DNA of 64,000 nt from Embleya scabrispora DSM 41855. Lineage in GTDB: Bacteria > Actinomycetota > Actinomycetes > Streptomycetales > Streptomycetaceae. Positions within the stretch are counted from its first letter, which is position 1; each line of letters begins with the position of its first letter. Both the position numbers and the translations under genes were made by a program. Shown one piece after another: positions 33,869-41,940 of this stretch. A model generated the notes under the pieces. The model had not been told where the DNA came from and did not search any database. It was given only the letters and a program-made list of their open reading frames with translations. The stretch spans positions 62,001 through 126,000 of the forward strand of contig NZ_KB889666.1 in the NCBI RefSeq assembly GCF_000372745.1. Direction: 5' to 3'.

Positions 33869-34677
33869 CGGCGGACCCGGGTTCCCTCGCGATCCGACGC
33901 GGATACGCCGATACCGCGTTCGGCCAGGTTCACTACGCCGAGTGCGGCTCGGGCCCGCCTGTGGTGTTGCTGCATCAGACGCCGCGGTCGTGGGACGAGT
34001 ATCGCGAGGTACTGTCACCGCTCGGACACACCCACCGAGCCATCGCGATGGACACCATCGGCTTCGGGGCCTCCGCTCCCGTCGTGGATCACAGCATCGA
34101 AACGTATGCGGCGGCGGTGCTTGCCTTCTTCGACGCCCTGGGTCTGCCGCGTGCCGCACTCGTCGGGCACCACACCGGCGGTGTCATCGCGGTCGAGGTC
34201 ACCGCGGCGGCTCCCGAGCGGGTGGAGCGGCTCGTCCTCTCGTCCACCCCGTACATCGACGCCGAGGCGCGCCGGCGTCGCAAAGACCTGCCGCCCATCG
34301 ACCTTGTCGAGGTGGATCCGAACGGAACTCATCTGGGAGAGCTGTGGGGTCGGCGACAAGGCTTCTACCCGCCTGGGCGGCCGGACCTGCTCACCCGCTT
34401 CATCCGCGACGCGCTCGTGCATGACCCGGCCGACCTGGAAGCCGGCCACGAGGCGGTGGGACGCTACCGAATGGAGGAACGCATCGGGCGGATCGGCTGC
34501 CGAGTCCTGTGTATCGGGGCCACTGCTGACCCGTACGCGTTCCCCGAACTGCAGAGGCTGCGTGCACACTTGCCCGGCGCGGACATCGCGGTGGTCGACG
34601 GCGGCATGGTGCCGCTGATGGAGGAACATCCCAGCGAGGTTGCGGAATTGATAGCCCGTTTCCTGACCGACGCGTGA
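33865..34677 (+). CDS. Alpha/beta-hydrolase-fold protein lacking Ser and His of the triad
   Basis: The GTG start at 33865 overlaps the previous stop in GTGA and gives 270 residues. The fold is clear (VVLLHQTPRSWDEY, AIAMDTIGFGAS, VERLVLSSTPYID), but the nucleophile elbow reads LVGHHTGG, placing His103 where Ser is expected, and the C-terminal catalytic His region reads DGGMVPLMEEHP instead of GGHxP. The acid region IGATADPYAF is kept. The protein may be a binding or lyase-type member, or use a His nucleophile. It closes the first half of the operon; 188 bp separate it from larA. Confidence 0.82.
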   Translation: MTADPGSLAIRRGYADTAFGQVHYAECGSGPPVVLLHQTPRSWDEYREVLSPLGHTHRAIAMDTIGFGASAPVVDHSIETYAAAVLAFFDALGLPRAALVGHHTGGVIAVEVTAAAPERVERLVLSSTPYIDAEARRRRKDLPPIDLVEVDPNGTHLGELWGRRQGFYPPGRPDLLTRFIRDALVHDPADLEAGHEAVGRYRMEERIGRIGCRVLCIGATADPYAFPELQRLRAHLPGADIAVVDGGMVPLMEEHPSEVAELIARFLTDA

Positions 34678-34865
34678 TCGCTGTCGCCCTGCCGACGGCT
34701 TCATGCGTGCTCTGCGGCGCCGCGTGACCGGCGGCTTCGGGCCCGCAGATGTCCGGGCGTGAGCATGAAGGGGTCGAGCGACCCGCCTGCCCCTTCATCC
34801 TCACGCCTGCGATCGCCTCGGATCAAAGATCCTCGGCGCTACGCGCGGAGAACATTCGCAAGACG

Positions 34866-36173
34866 ATGAAAATGGTGAGTTCCATGGCGCGGGTGTCCCC
34901 TTCACCAAACGGGCCGGACGGCGACGTCGGGGTGATCGGCGGGCCGCATGAGCGTGTGGCCGACGCAGAGGCTCGCGCCTTCATACGGGCGGCGCTCGAC
35001 AGGCAAGCTCTCGACGGACGCAACGTGGTGGTCATCGTCCCTGACGCGACCCGCAGTTGCCCACTCCCGTTCCTTCTCTCCTGCGTACACGAGGCACTGG
35101 TCGAACGCGTGCGCGGGATGACCTTTCTGGTGGCTCTTGGTACCCATGCTCCGATGAGCGAGTCCGCCCTCGCGGCCCACCTCGGCTACCGGCCGCAGGA
35201 ACTCGACGCAACGTATCCCGGTGTCAGGGTGCTGAACCATGAGTGGTGGGATCCTGCGACGTTCGTGTCGGTCGGCACGATCTCCGGGTCACGTCTCAGC
35301 GAGCTGTCCGGTGGCCTTCTGTCCGAGCCGGTCGACGTCCGGATAAACCGCGTCGTCGTCGACAGCGACGTCGCCTTGATCGTCGGCCCGGTCTTCCCGC
35401 ACGAGGTCGTCGGCTTTTCCGGAGGGAACAAGTACCTCTTCCCCGGCGTGGCGGGCCAGGACATCATCGACATCTCGCACTGGCTGGGCGCGTTGATCAC
35501 GAGCGCGTCCATCATCGGCACTCGGGCGGTCACTCCGGTCCGTGCCCTCATCGACGAGGCGGCGTCGCTCATCTGCGCCCCCAAGACGGCTTTGTGCCTG
35601 GTGGTCGGCTCGGGCAGTGGTGCACTTCACGCAGTCACCTTCGGCTCGTCCGAGCACGCCTGGGCGGCTGCCGCGGAGATCGCCGCGGAGACACACGTGC
35701 GCTACCTGGACGCCCCGGTGAAGCGCGTGTTGTCGATCATCCCGCCCAAGTACGACGACATCTGGACGGCCGCCAAGGGCTTCTACAAGCTCGAGCCGGT
35801 CGTCGCCGACGGCGGCGAGGTCATCCTCTACGCGCCGCACGTGCACCGGCTCAGTGCGATGCATCCGGAGATCGAGCGGATCGGTTACCACTGCCGCGAC
35901 TACTTCGTCGGCCAGTGGGATCGATTCAAACATCTCCATTGGGGGGTGTTGGCTCACTCCACCCACCTACGCGGAGCGGGCAGTTGGGATGCGGAGACCG
36001 GCGAACGATGCAGACTACAGGTCACGCTGGCGACCGGCATCCCGGAGGATGTGGTGCAGCGCGCCAACCTCGGATACCTCGATCCTTCGACGATGGACCT
36101 CGACACCTACGCCGCCGATCCGGACACGCTGGTGGTGCCCAACGCCGGCGAGGTGCTGTTCCGGCTCCGCTGA
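34866..36173 (+). CDS. larA: LarA-family nickel-pincer-dependent racemase/epimerase
   Basis: The 435-residue protein is a LarA homologue (DUF2088). Numbered from the ATG at 34866, the motif FPHEVVGFSGGNKYLFPG gives His179 and Lys189, and ISHW gives His205. Their spacings of 10 and 16 residues equal those of His174, Lys184 and His200 in Lactiplantibacillus LarA, where Lys carries the pincer nucleotide and His200 binds nickel. Arg63 (PDATRSCP) and His94 (ALGTHAPMS) match the substrate and second acid/base residues. So it should be an active 2-hydroxy acid racemase or epimerase. The start is uncertain: ATGs at 34749 and 34884 are in frame, none with a strong ribosome-binding site. It lies directly before a P450 and CoA-ligase genes, so lactate is an unlikely substrate. 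Confidence 0.9.
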   Translation: MKMVSSMARVSPSPNGPDGDVGVIGGPHERVADAEARAFIRAALDRQALDGRNVVVIVPDATRSCPLPFLLSCVHEALVERVRGMTFLVALGTHAPMSESALAAHLGYRPQELDATYPGVRVLNHEWWDPATFVSVGTISGSRLSELSGGLLSEPVDVRINRVVVDSDVALIVGPVFPHEVVGFSGGNKYLFPGVAGQDIIDISHWLGALITSASIIGTRAVTPVRALIDEAASLICAPKTALCLVVGSGSGALHAVTFGSSEHAWAAAAEIAAETHVRYLDAPVKRVLSIIPPKYDDIWTAAKGFYKLEPVVADGGEVILYAPHVHRLSAMHPEIERIGYHCRDYFVGQWDRFKHLHWGVLAHSTHLRGAGSWDAETGERCRLQVTLATGIPEDVVQRANLGYLDPSTMDLDTYAADPDTLVVPNAGEVLFRLR

Positions 36174-36255
36174 GCTCGGACACAGCCTGCGGCCAGGGTC
36201 CGGTCGCCGGAACGACCGCGTTGACCCACTCCACACCTGCTCGAAGACTTGCCGC

Positions 36256-37473
36256 ATGAGTGAGGACTGGTCCGTTACATCGGTGGTGCGGCGTCTGCTG
36301 AGCCCGGCAGGTCTGGCGGACCCATACGCGATCTACCGAGAGATCCGGGCGGCTGCCGACGCAGGCGAGCCCACCGGCCGTTTCCTTTTCCGATACGTCG
36401 ATGTACGCGAGGCTCTCTACGATCGCGACCTGAGTTCGAACCGAGTCTCAGCGATCCTGCGCCCCCTATCCGATGCTGCGCGTGCCGAGAACGACCTGCT
36501 CGAGAGCACCTTGCGTGACATCGTCGTCTTCCGCGATCGCGCGGATCACCGGCGGCTGCGCAAGCTGCTCACCTCTGCGTTCTCTCCCCGCATGGTCGAA
36601 ATGGCCCGCCCCATGATCGAGCGGATGACCGATGATCTGCTCTCGGACCTCGGCGGATCGGGAGGCGCCGACCTTCATCGCGAGCTCACGTACCCGCTTC
36701 CGGCCATGGTGGTCGCCGCTCTGCTCGGCATCCCGGAAGCCGACCGCAAGGCCTTCCAGTCGTGGGCCTTGGACATCGTGCTGGTGGTCGGCTCGGGTTC
36801 GCTCACCCCACAGTTGGCGCACCGAGCCAATGACAGCATGGGCCGGATGCGCGAGTTGATGGCGTGGCTGGTGGAGCGGCGGCGGCGCGAGCCGGGACCC
36901 GATCTGCTCAGCGCGATGATCGCTTCGTCCGACGATGGTGATCGGCTGAGCACCGAGGAGTTGTACGCCAATTCCCTCTTCCTCATGACAGCCGGGCACG
37001 AGACCGCGACGAACCTGCTCGGCAACGCGCTGCTGACCCTGCTGCGGCATCCGGATCAACTCGCCATGCTGACCGAGGACTTCTCGCTCCTGGATGACGC
37101 GATCGAGGAGGTCCTCCGCTTCGAAGGGCCGGTCCAGATCGCAGCTCGGATCGCCGACCGCGATCGCGAGGTTCAGGGCGTCCCGCTCAAGGCCGGGCAG
37201 CCGCTGATCGTCATGCTCGGCGCCGCGAACCGTGACCCGAACGTCTTTCCCGACCCCGACCGGTTCGACATCACCCGACCGGCGAGCCGGCACGTCGCCT
37301 TCGCACACGGGGCTCACTTCTGCCTCGGCGCGACCCTGGCCCGAGCGGAGATGCAGGTGGTTCTCCCCCGCATCCTCACCCGCTTCCCGAAGCTCCAGCT
37401 TGCGGAGGACGAGATCGAGTGGCAGCCGACGCTCGACTTCCGCGGCCCCAACCGACTGCGGGTGACCTTGTGA
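36256..37473 (+). CDS. Cytochrome P450
   Basis: The 405-residue protein is a soluble bacterial class I P450. The I-helix oxygen-activation motif LMTAGHETATN, the K-helix ExxR in AIEEVLRFEGP, and the haem-binding loop FAHGAHFCLGATLARAE with the axial Cys are all present. The ATG at 36256 is preceded by 82 bp of non-coding DNA after larA, and its stop overlaps the next gene. Hydroxylation or dealkylation of the pathway substrate is likely; redox partners may be the ferredoxin and reductase at 41606-42960. The exact reaction is not deducible. Confidence 0.92.
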   Translation: MSEDWSVTSVVRRLLSPAGLADPYAIYREIRAAADAGEPTGRFLFRYVDVREALYDRDLSSNRVSAILRPLSDAARAENDLLESTLRDIVVFRDRADHRRLRKLLTSAFSPRMVEMARPMIERMTDDLLSDLGGSGGADLHRELTYPLPAMVVAALLGIPEADRKAFQSWALDIVLVVGSGSLTPQLAHRANDSMGRMRELMAWLVERRRREPGPDLLSAMIASSDDGDRLSTEELYANSLFLMTAGHETATNLLGNALLTLLRHPDQLAMLTEDFSLLDDAIEEVLRFEGPVQIAARIADRDREVQGVPLKAGQPLIVMLGAANRDPNVFPDPDRFDITRPASRHVAFAHGAHFCLGATLARAEMQVVLPRILTRFPKLQLAEDEIEWQPTLDFRGPNRLRVTL

Positions 37474-38804
37474 CAGCTACCCTGGATCCGCTCTTCGCGC
37501 CGCGCAGTGTCGCGGTGTACGGCGCGTCGGCTTCCGATCCGGCCAAGCTCGGCAACACCCTCCTGGCGAACGTCGCCGGTGGTATCGCCGACCTTCGCTG
37601 TATCCACCCCACCGCTTCGGCGATCGACGGCGTGCCCGCGCAGCCATCCCTGACCAAGGCGGTCGACCTCGCCTTGGTATCGGTTCCGGCCCGTGGTGCG
37701 GAGCAGGCCGTCCGGGACGCCGTCGGCGCGGGCGCACGTGTCGTTGTCGTGCTGTCCTCCGGATTCGGCGAGGCCGGTCCGGACGGTCTGGCCGCCCAGG
37801 AGCGCATCGCCGCACTGGTCCGCGAGCACGGTGCTCGGCTGGTCGGCCCGAACTGTATGGGCGTGGTCAGCCACTTGGGCGATGACCGGTGGCTGAACGG
37901 CTCCTACTTCTGGGCGGTACCGAAAACGCCGGGCCATGTGAGCTTCGTAAGCCAAAGTGGCGCATTCGGCGGGATGTTCCTGTCCGAGGTACGCCGCCGA
38001 GGGCTGGGCTTCACCCGCTTCGTCAGTCTCGGCAACTCCCCCGATGTGGATGTCACACAAGCTCTCGGCTGGCTGGCGGACGATCCGGAAACCCAGGTCA
38101 TCGGCGTTTTTTCCGAAGGATTGCGTGACGGGAGGGACTTCGTCGATGTAGCGCGCTCGATCACGCCGCACAAGCCGATCGTCGTGTTGAAGGGTGGCCG
38201 CAGCACGGCCGGTGCACGAGCCGCTTCCGGACACACCGGCTCGCTGGCGGGCACCGCACGCGCCTACGAGGCCGGTTTCACACGTGCCGGAGTGGTGCCG
38301 GTCGCCACCTCCGACGAGTTCTTCGATGTCCTCAGCGCTTTCGCGGTTCCGCGGCTGCGCCGACACGGTCGGCGGGTCGCCGTCATCACCGTCTCGGGAG
38401 GCCCGGGCGTTCTCGCGGCCGATGCCGCCGAGGCGGCAGGCCTGGAACTCGTGCCGTTGAGTGACCAGCGGCAGTCTGCGATCCGCGCCTTCGCGCCCGA
38501 CTTCGCGGCGACGGCGAACCCGGTCGACCTCACACCGCAATGCCCACCTGGGAATTTCCACGGGGCCATATCCGAGGTCTACACCGACGAGAGCCTGGAC
38601 GGCGTTGTGGTCATCAACTGCGGATTGGACATCCCGGAATTCGGCGAGGCTGTCGCTGCCGCACACACCGCGACAGGCAAGCCCACCACTGCATTCCTCC
38701 TCGACACGCCACGCGTCCAGGCCGCCGTGTCCCACGCCGGCATCCCGTGCTTCGGCTCACCCGAGGCGGCCGTGCGCGGCTTCGCGGCAGGAGTGAAACC
38801 ATGA
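37470..38804 (+). CDS. NDP-forming acyl-CoA synthetase, alpha (CoA-binding) subunit
   Basis: The 444-residue protein starts at GTG 37470 within the P450 stop (GTGA). It has the CoA-binding Rossmann segment SVAVYGASASDPAKLGNTLL, the succinyl-CoA-ligase-like middle part (LVGPNCMGVVSHL, VSQSGAFGGMFLSEV, SLGNSPDVDVTQAL), and the phosphorylated His in AASGHTGSLAG. In this family the carboxylate is activated through acyl phosphate with release of ADP, the phosphoryl group being carried by this His. The separate beta subunit follows directly. It would make or split the CoA thioester of a pathway acid. Confidence 0.9.
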   Translation: MTATLDPLFAPRSVAVYGASASDPAKLGNTLLANVAGGIADLRCIHPTASAIDGVPAQPSLTKAVDLALVSVPARGAEQAVRDAVGAGARVVVVLSSGFGEAGPDGLAAQERIAALVREHGARLVGPNCMGVVSHLGDDRWLNGSYFWAVPKTPGHVSFVSQSGAFGGMFLSEVRRRGLGFTRFVSLGNSPDVDVTQALGWLADDPETQVIGVFSEGLRDGRDFVDVARSITPHKPIVVLKGGRSTAGARAASGHTGSLAGTARAYEAGFTRAGVVPVATSDEFFDVLSAFAVPRLRRHGRRVAVITVSGGPGVLAADAAEAAGLELVPLSDQRQSAIRAFAPDFAATANPVDLTPQCPPGNFHGAISEVYTDESLDGVVVINCGLDIPEFGEAVAAAHTATGKPTTAFLLDTPRVQAAVSHAGIPCFGSPEAAVRGFAAGVKP

Positions 38805-39427
38805 CGAACGTTCCTACAGTCCTGTCCGAGTGGGAAAGCAAGAAGCTGCTCGGATCCGCCCTGCCCACTCCTCGTGAGGCGTTGACCACCTCGGTGGAGG
38901 AAGCCGTCGCGCTGGCGACGTCGATCGGCCGTCCGGTTGTGGCGAAGGCTTCCTCGGTAGCCCACAAGTCGGACGCCGGACTCGTGCGGATCGGACTGAG
39001 CCCGGACGAGCTGCAGCAGTGCTGGTCGCAGCTCGCCGAGGCAGGGGACGGGACCGTGCTGGTCGCCGAACGCCTGCACGGCGAGCTGGAACTCATCATC
39101 GGCGGAAGCCGCGACACCAGCTTCGGCCCCTTGATCACTGTCGGCCTCGGAGGCGTAGCCGCCGAAGTCTTCGACGATGTCGCCGTGCTGCTCTCTCCAC
39201 CCGAACCCGGTGAACTCGATGCGGCACTGCGTCGGCTGCGATCCGCAGCCCTTCTCGAAGGCTTCCGCGGAACCCCGGCCGTCGACCGTACGGCGTTGAC
39301 ACACATCGTCGGTCTCGTCGCACAGCGGCTCGACCAGGACCCCGATGTGATGGAAATCGACTGCAATCCCGTGCTCGTCTGCGAAGGCCGGCTTGTCGTC
39401 CTGGATGCCCTGGTGGTGAAGCGATGA
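38801..39427 (+). CDS. NDP-forming acyl-CoA synthetase, beta (ATP-grasp) subunit
   Basis: The 208-residue protein is the ATP-grasp subunit: SEWESKKLLGSALPTPREAL at the start, nucleotide loop PVVAKASSVAHKSDAGLVRI with the second swinging-loop His, ELELIIGGSRDTSFGPLITV, and EIDCNPVLVCEGRLVVLDAL at the end. It exchanges phosphate between ADP/ATP and the alpha-subunit His. The ATG overlaps the alpha-subunit stop, and its own stop overlaps the following ligase start, so the three ligase genes form one coupled block. Many bacterial homologues are fused; here the subunits are separate. Confidence 0.9.
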   Translation: MTNVPTVLSEWESKKLLGSALPTPREALTTSVEEAVALATSIGRPVVAKASSVAHKSDAGLVRIGLSPDELQQCWSQLAEAGDGTVLVAERLHGELELIIGGSRDTSFGPLITVGLGGVAAEVFDDVAVLLSPPEPGELDAALRRLRSAALLEGFRGTPAVDRTALTHIVGLVAQRLDQDPDVMEIDCNPVLVCEGRLVVLDALVVKR

Positions 39428-40668
39428 CCTCGAACGCAACCACGCCGATCGCCCCGGACGCCCTTCGTGCGACGCTCGAACGCACCTATGCCGGTTCACC
39501 GTTCCTGAGGGCGAAACTTGATACCGCGGGTGTCCACCCGTCGAGCATCAGGTCCTCGAAAGACCTGAAGCGGCTGCCCTTCACCACCAAAGAAGAAATC
39601 CGGGAGACCCCGTTCAGCGAGTACGCCGCAGTCCCGCTCGACGACATTGTGCGGGTGCACTCGTCCTCGGGGACGACCGGACGACGCACCGTGTGCACAT
39701 ACACGGCGAAGGACATCGACGACTGGGCCGCCATGTTTGCCCGCTGCTACTCCTACGCCGGCGTCGACAGCGGCGACCGGGTACAGATTGCCGTCGGCTA
39801 CGGCCTGTGGACGGCGGGCGCGGGCTTCCAGGCCGGCAGCGAGCGCGTGGGTGCCATGTCGGTACCGACCGGCGCGGGAAACACCGAAATGCAACTGGAG
39901 ATGCTGCAGAGCATGGGCAGTACTGTGCTCTGCGCGACCTCCTCCTTCGCCCTGCTGCTGGCAGAACTGGTGGAAAAGCGCGGGCTGCGCCCGCGGTTGG
40001 CCTTGCAGACCGGCATCATCGGCTCGGAACGCTGGGGCGACGCCGCGCGGCGAGCGATCGAGTCCCAACTGGGCATCGAGACGTTCGACATCTACGGCCT
40101 GACCGAGTTGTGGGGCCCCGGCGCAGGCATCGAATGCGGGGAGCACGCCGGCATACATGTCTGGAGCGACTACTTCCACGTAGAGATCCTCGACCCGCGG
40201 ACGCTGCGTCCGGTTCCGGCGGGAACCGTCGGCGAAGCAGTGATCACGACGCTTACCAAGCAAGCCACACCGTTGGTGCGGTACCGCACCAACGACCTGA
40301 CGTACCTGTACGACGAGCCCTGCCCATGCGGCAGCCCCTATCCGCGGATCGGTCGGCTCAGCGGTCGCTCGGACGACCAGGTGAAGGTGCGCGGTGTCAT
40401 CTTCCTGCCTGCCCAGGTCGACACTGTGCTCGCGGAGTTGCCCGGCTGCGGTTCGGAATTCCGGGCACTCATCGATCGCGACAGCGACGGCCGAGACTCG
40501 ATCACCGTGCAGGTCGAAGCGGAGGGCCGTGCCGGATTGCGCGAGGAACTGGCCCTGCGGCTACGCGGGAAGATCGGCCTGCGTGTGGACGTCGACCTCG
40601 TCGCCGTCGGCACCCTGCCACGCAGCGAACGCAAGACCCAACGCATCATCGACCGCCGTGAGTTGTGA
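39424..40668 (+). CDS. Phenylacetate-CoA ligase-like AMP-forming ligase
   Basis: The 414-residue protein belongs to the PaaK branch of adenylate-forming enzymes. It has the P-loop VHSSSGTTGRRTV, the FDIYGLTELWGPG adenine motif, ATPLVRYRTNDL, CPCGSPYPRIGRLSGRSDD and the C-terminal lysine region LPRSERKTQR. It activates an aryl or arylacetic acid through an acyl-AMP to the CoA thioester. Having it next to an ADP-forming synthetase is unusual and suggests two different acids, or activation and salvage of one. It is the last gene of the operon and is followed 4 bp later by a stem-loop. Confidence 0.9.
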   Translation: MTSNATTPIAPDALRATLERTYAGSPFLRAKLDTAGVHPSSIRSSKDLKRLPFTTKEEIRETPFSEYAAVPLDDIVRVHSSSGTTGRRTVCTYTAKDIDDWAAMFARCYSYAGVDSGDRVQIAVGYGLWTAGAGFQAGSERVGAMSVPTGAGNTEMQLEMLQSMGSTVLCATSSFALLLAELVEKRGLRPRLALQTGIIGSERWGDAARRAIESQLGIETFDIYGLTELWGPGAGIECGEHAGIHVWSDYFHVEILDPRTLRPVPAGTVGEAVITTLTKQATPLVRYRTNDLTYLYDEPCPCGSPYPRIGRLSGRSDDQVKVRGVIFLPAQVDTVLAELPGCGSEFRALIDRDSDGRDSITVQVEAEGRAGLREELALRLRGKIGLRVDVDLVAVGTLPRSERKTQRIIDRREL

Positions 40669-40672
40669 ACGG

Positions 40673-40695
40673 TCTTGGTGGGAAATGCACCAAGA
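40673..40695 (+). terminator. Stem-loop after the Rieske/larA operon
   Basis: TCTTGGTG and CACCAAGA form an 8-bp perfect stem around a 7-nt loop, starting 4 bp after the last stop codon of the operon. There is no long U-tract, as usual in actinomycetes. Position supports a transcription terminator. Confidence 0.65.
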
Positions 40696-40723
40696 AATCT
40701 GACGAGACCTTGAGATAAGACTG

Positions 40724-40903
40724 TGGACGCCTTGGTCCGCGGCCATCGGCGACTGGGACCTCGTTCGGCACATCAAGGCCCAAGCCGCCGCCTGCCCGAA
40801 CCAGAAGTTCGTGGCGGTCGGCTACGCGCAGGGCGCCAACGTCGTCACCAACTCCGTCGGCGTCGGCCGCTTCGGCGCCCTCACCGGCGCCGCCCTCACC
40901 GCG
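40724..40903 (+). pseudogene. Cutinase-family esterase fragment
   Basis: A 60-codon segment reads DWDLVRHIKAQAAACPNQKF, VAVGYAQGANVV and then loses similarity. CPxxKFVxxGYSQGAxVV is the nucleophile region of cutinases and related serine esterases, here with Ala in place of the catalytic Ser. No start codon, signal peptide or remaining domain is present, so this is a remnant. Confidence 0.55.
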
Positions 40904-40983
40904 AGGATCGACTGTGGGTTTGCCCGGTCACTGGATCGGTTGCCCGCGGAGGATCCTCGCTCGCCCGACACCTCCCTGCCACA

Positions 40984-41025
40984 ACGCCAGGGGGCGGGAG
41001 CCATAATGCCCCCGCCCCCTGGCGT
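40984..41025 (-). terminator. Strong stem-loop downstream of the phospholipase C fragment
   Basis: A perfect 15-bp inverted repeat (ACGCCAGGGGGCGGG and its complement) surrounds a 12-nt loop. It begins 10 bp past the stop of the minus-strand phospholipase C fragment and has the size and GC content of an actinomycete terminator, presumably that of the former full gene. Confidence 0.8.
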
Positions 41026-41035
41026 CAGTCGCGGC

Positions 41036-41503
41036 TCAGCGCGCGCCGAAGGCCGGGTCGCTCGTGCTGACGCGTCCCGTCTCGACGTGGCCCGCGACGC
41101 CGCGCAGGTACGCGGTGTCCTGCGCGGCGGTGACCGTCAGGTCGTACCAGCCGTTGTTGGCGTCGAGCTTCGCGTTGTGCACGACGCTCTTGCCGGGCCG
41201 CACCCGGTAGGACTTCGTCCGCCCAGGCTGGTACGCGTCGGCGACGGTCAGGTCGACCGGCTCGGCGCCCTCGTTGACCAGGATCAGCTGCACCTGCTCG
41301 CTGCGCCCGGGTCGGCGCACCCGCACCTCGACGCCCGCGCGGGTTCGGCGCTCCGGATGCGGAAACTCGCGGACGTCGGCGGCGAGGTTCTTCGCTTGTT
41401 CGCCTGCCTCGATCCAAGTGGTGATGGTCGCTTCCCAGGAATCGTTTCGGGTGAGCCGGGAGCGGAGTGTCCCGATGAGGCTGACATGCCCACCGATGGG
41501 CAA
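41036..41503 (-). pseudogene. Phospholipase C, C-terminal DUF756 fragment
   Basis: The frame matches the C-terminal beta-domain of secreted phosphocholine-type phospholipase C: VQLILVNEGAEPVDLTVADA, KSYRVRPGKSVV, NGWYDLTVTAAQDTAYLRGV and AGHVETGRVSTSDPAFG. The catalytic phosphoesterase domain of about 500 residues is missing, because at about 41500 the sequence turns into the region behind the ferredoxin gene. It is a truncated gene that has kept its terminator. An ATG at 41503 allows a 155-residue frame, but no signal peptide is present. Confidence 0.8.
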
Positions 41504-41605
41504 CAGCCCTCAGGCTGAAGTGGTTGGTCTGCCAAGTGCGTTCGCCGTCCCAGCCGCGGAAGTCGGCCGCCGGTTCCGCCAGGACGTCACCGAGACCGGC
41601 TGGGT

Positions 41606-41926
41606 TCACACGCTGCTCACCGGCGGTGTGTCCACGCCGACTACACCGATCTTCCTCGAACCACCGGGCGAGCCAAGGGGCTCGGCGCGGCCGGGAAGTG
41701 TGATCTGGAAAAACTGGCGGTTGTCCTGCTTGTGGACGGCGTCGGCCTGGCGGTCGGAGACAATCGCCTCTGTAGGGCATGCCAGTTCACACGCGCCGCA
41801 ATCGATGCACTCATCAGGATGAATGTACAACTTGCGGTCGCCTTCGTAGATGCAGTCGACCGGGCACTCCTCCATGCACGAGCGGTCCATCACATCGATA
41901 CATGCCGCGCCTATAACGTACGCCAT
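41606..41926 (-). CDS. 7Fe/8Fe-type ferredoxin
   Basis: The 106-residue protein resembles FdxA seven-iron ferredoxins. Cysteines at 9, 17, 21 and 25 (AACIDVMDRSCMEECPVDC) and at 40, 43, 46 and 50 (DECIDCGACELACP) fit one [3Fe-4S] and one [4Fe-4S] cluster. The C-terminal 50 residues are longer and less conserved than in most FdxA and may be altered by the rearrangement downstream. It is encoded 14 bp after the ferredoxin reductase gene and probably passes electrons to the P450 or Rieske oxygenase. Confidence 0.88.
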   Translation of the reverse strand: MAYVIGAACIDVMDRSCMEECPVDCIYEGDRKLYIHPDECIDCGACELACPTEAIVSDRQADAVHKQDNRQFFQITLPGRAEPLGSPGGSRKIGVVGVDTPPVSSV

Positions 41927-41940
41927 GAACTCGGGTCTCC

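Noticed and set aside
36256..40668. P450 plus CoA ligases as a natural-product biosynthetic cluster
   Set aside because: No polyketide synthase, peptide synthetase, terpene cyclase or tailoring set is present; extradiol dioxygenase, hydrolases and importer favour degradation.
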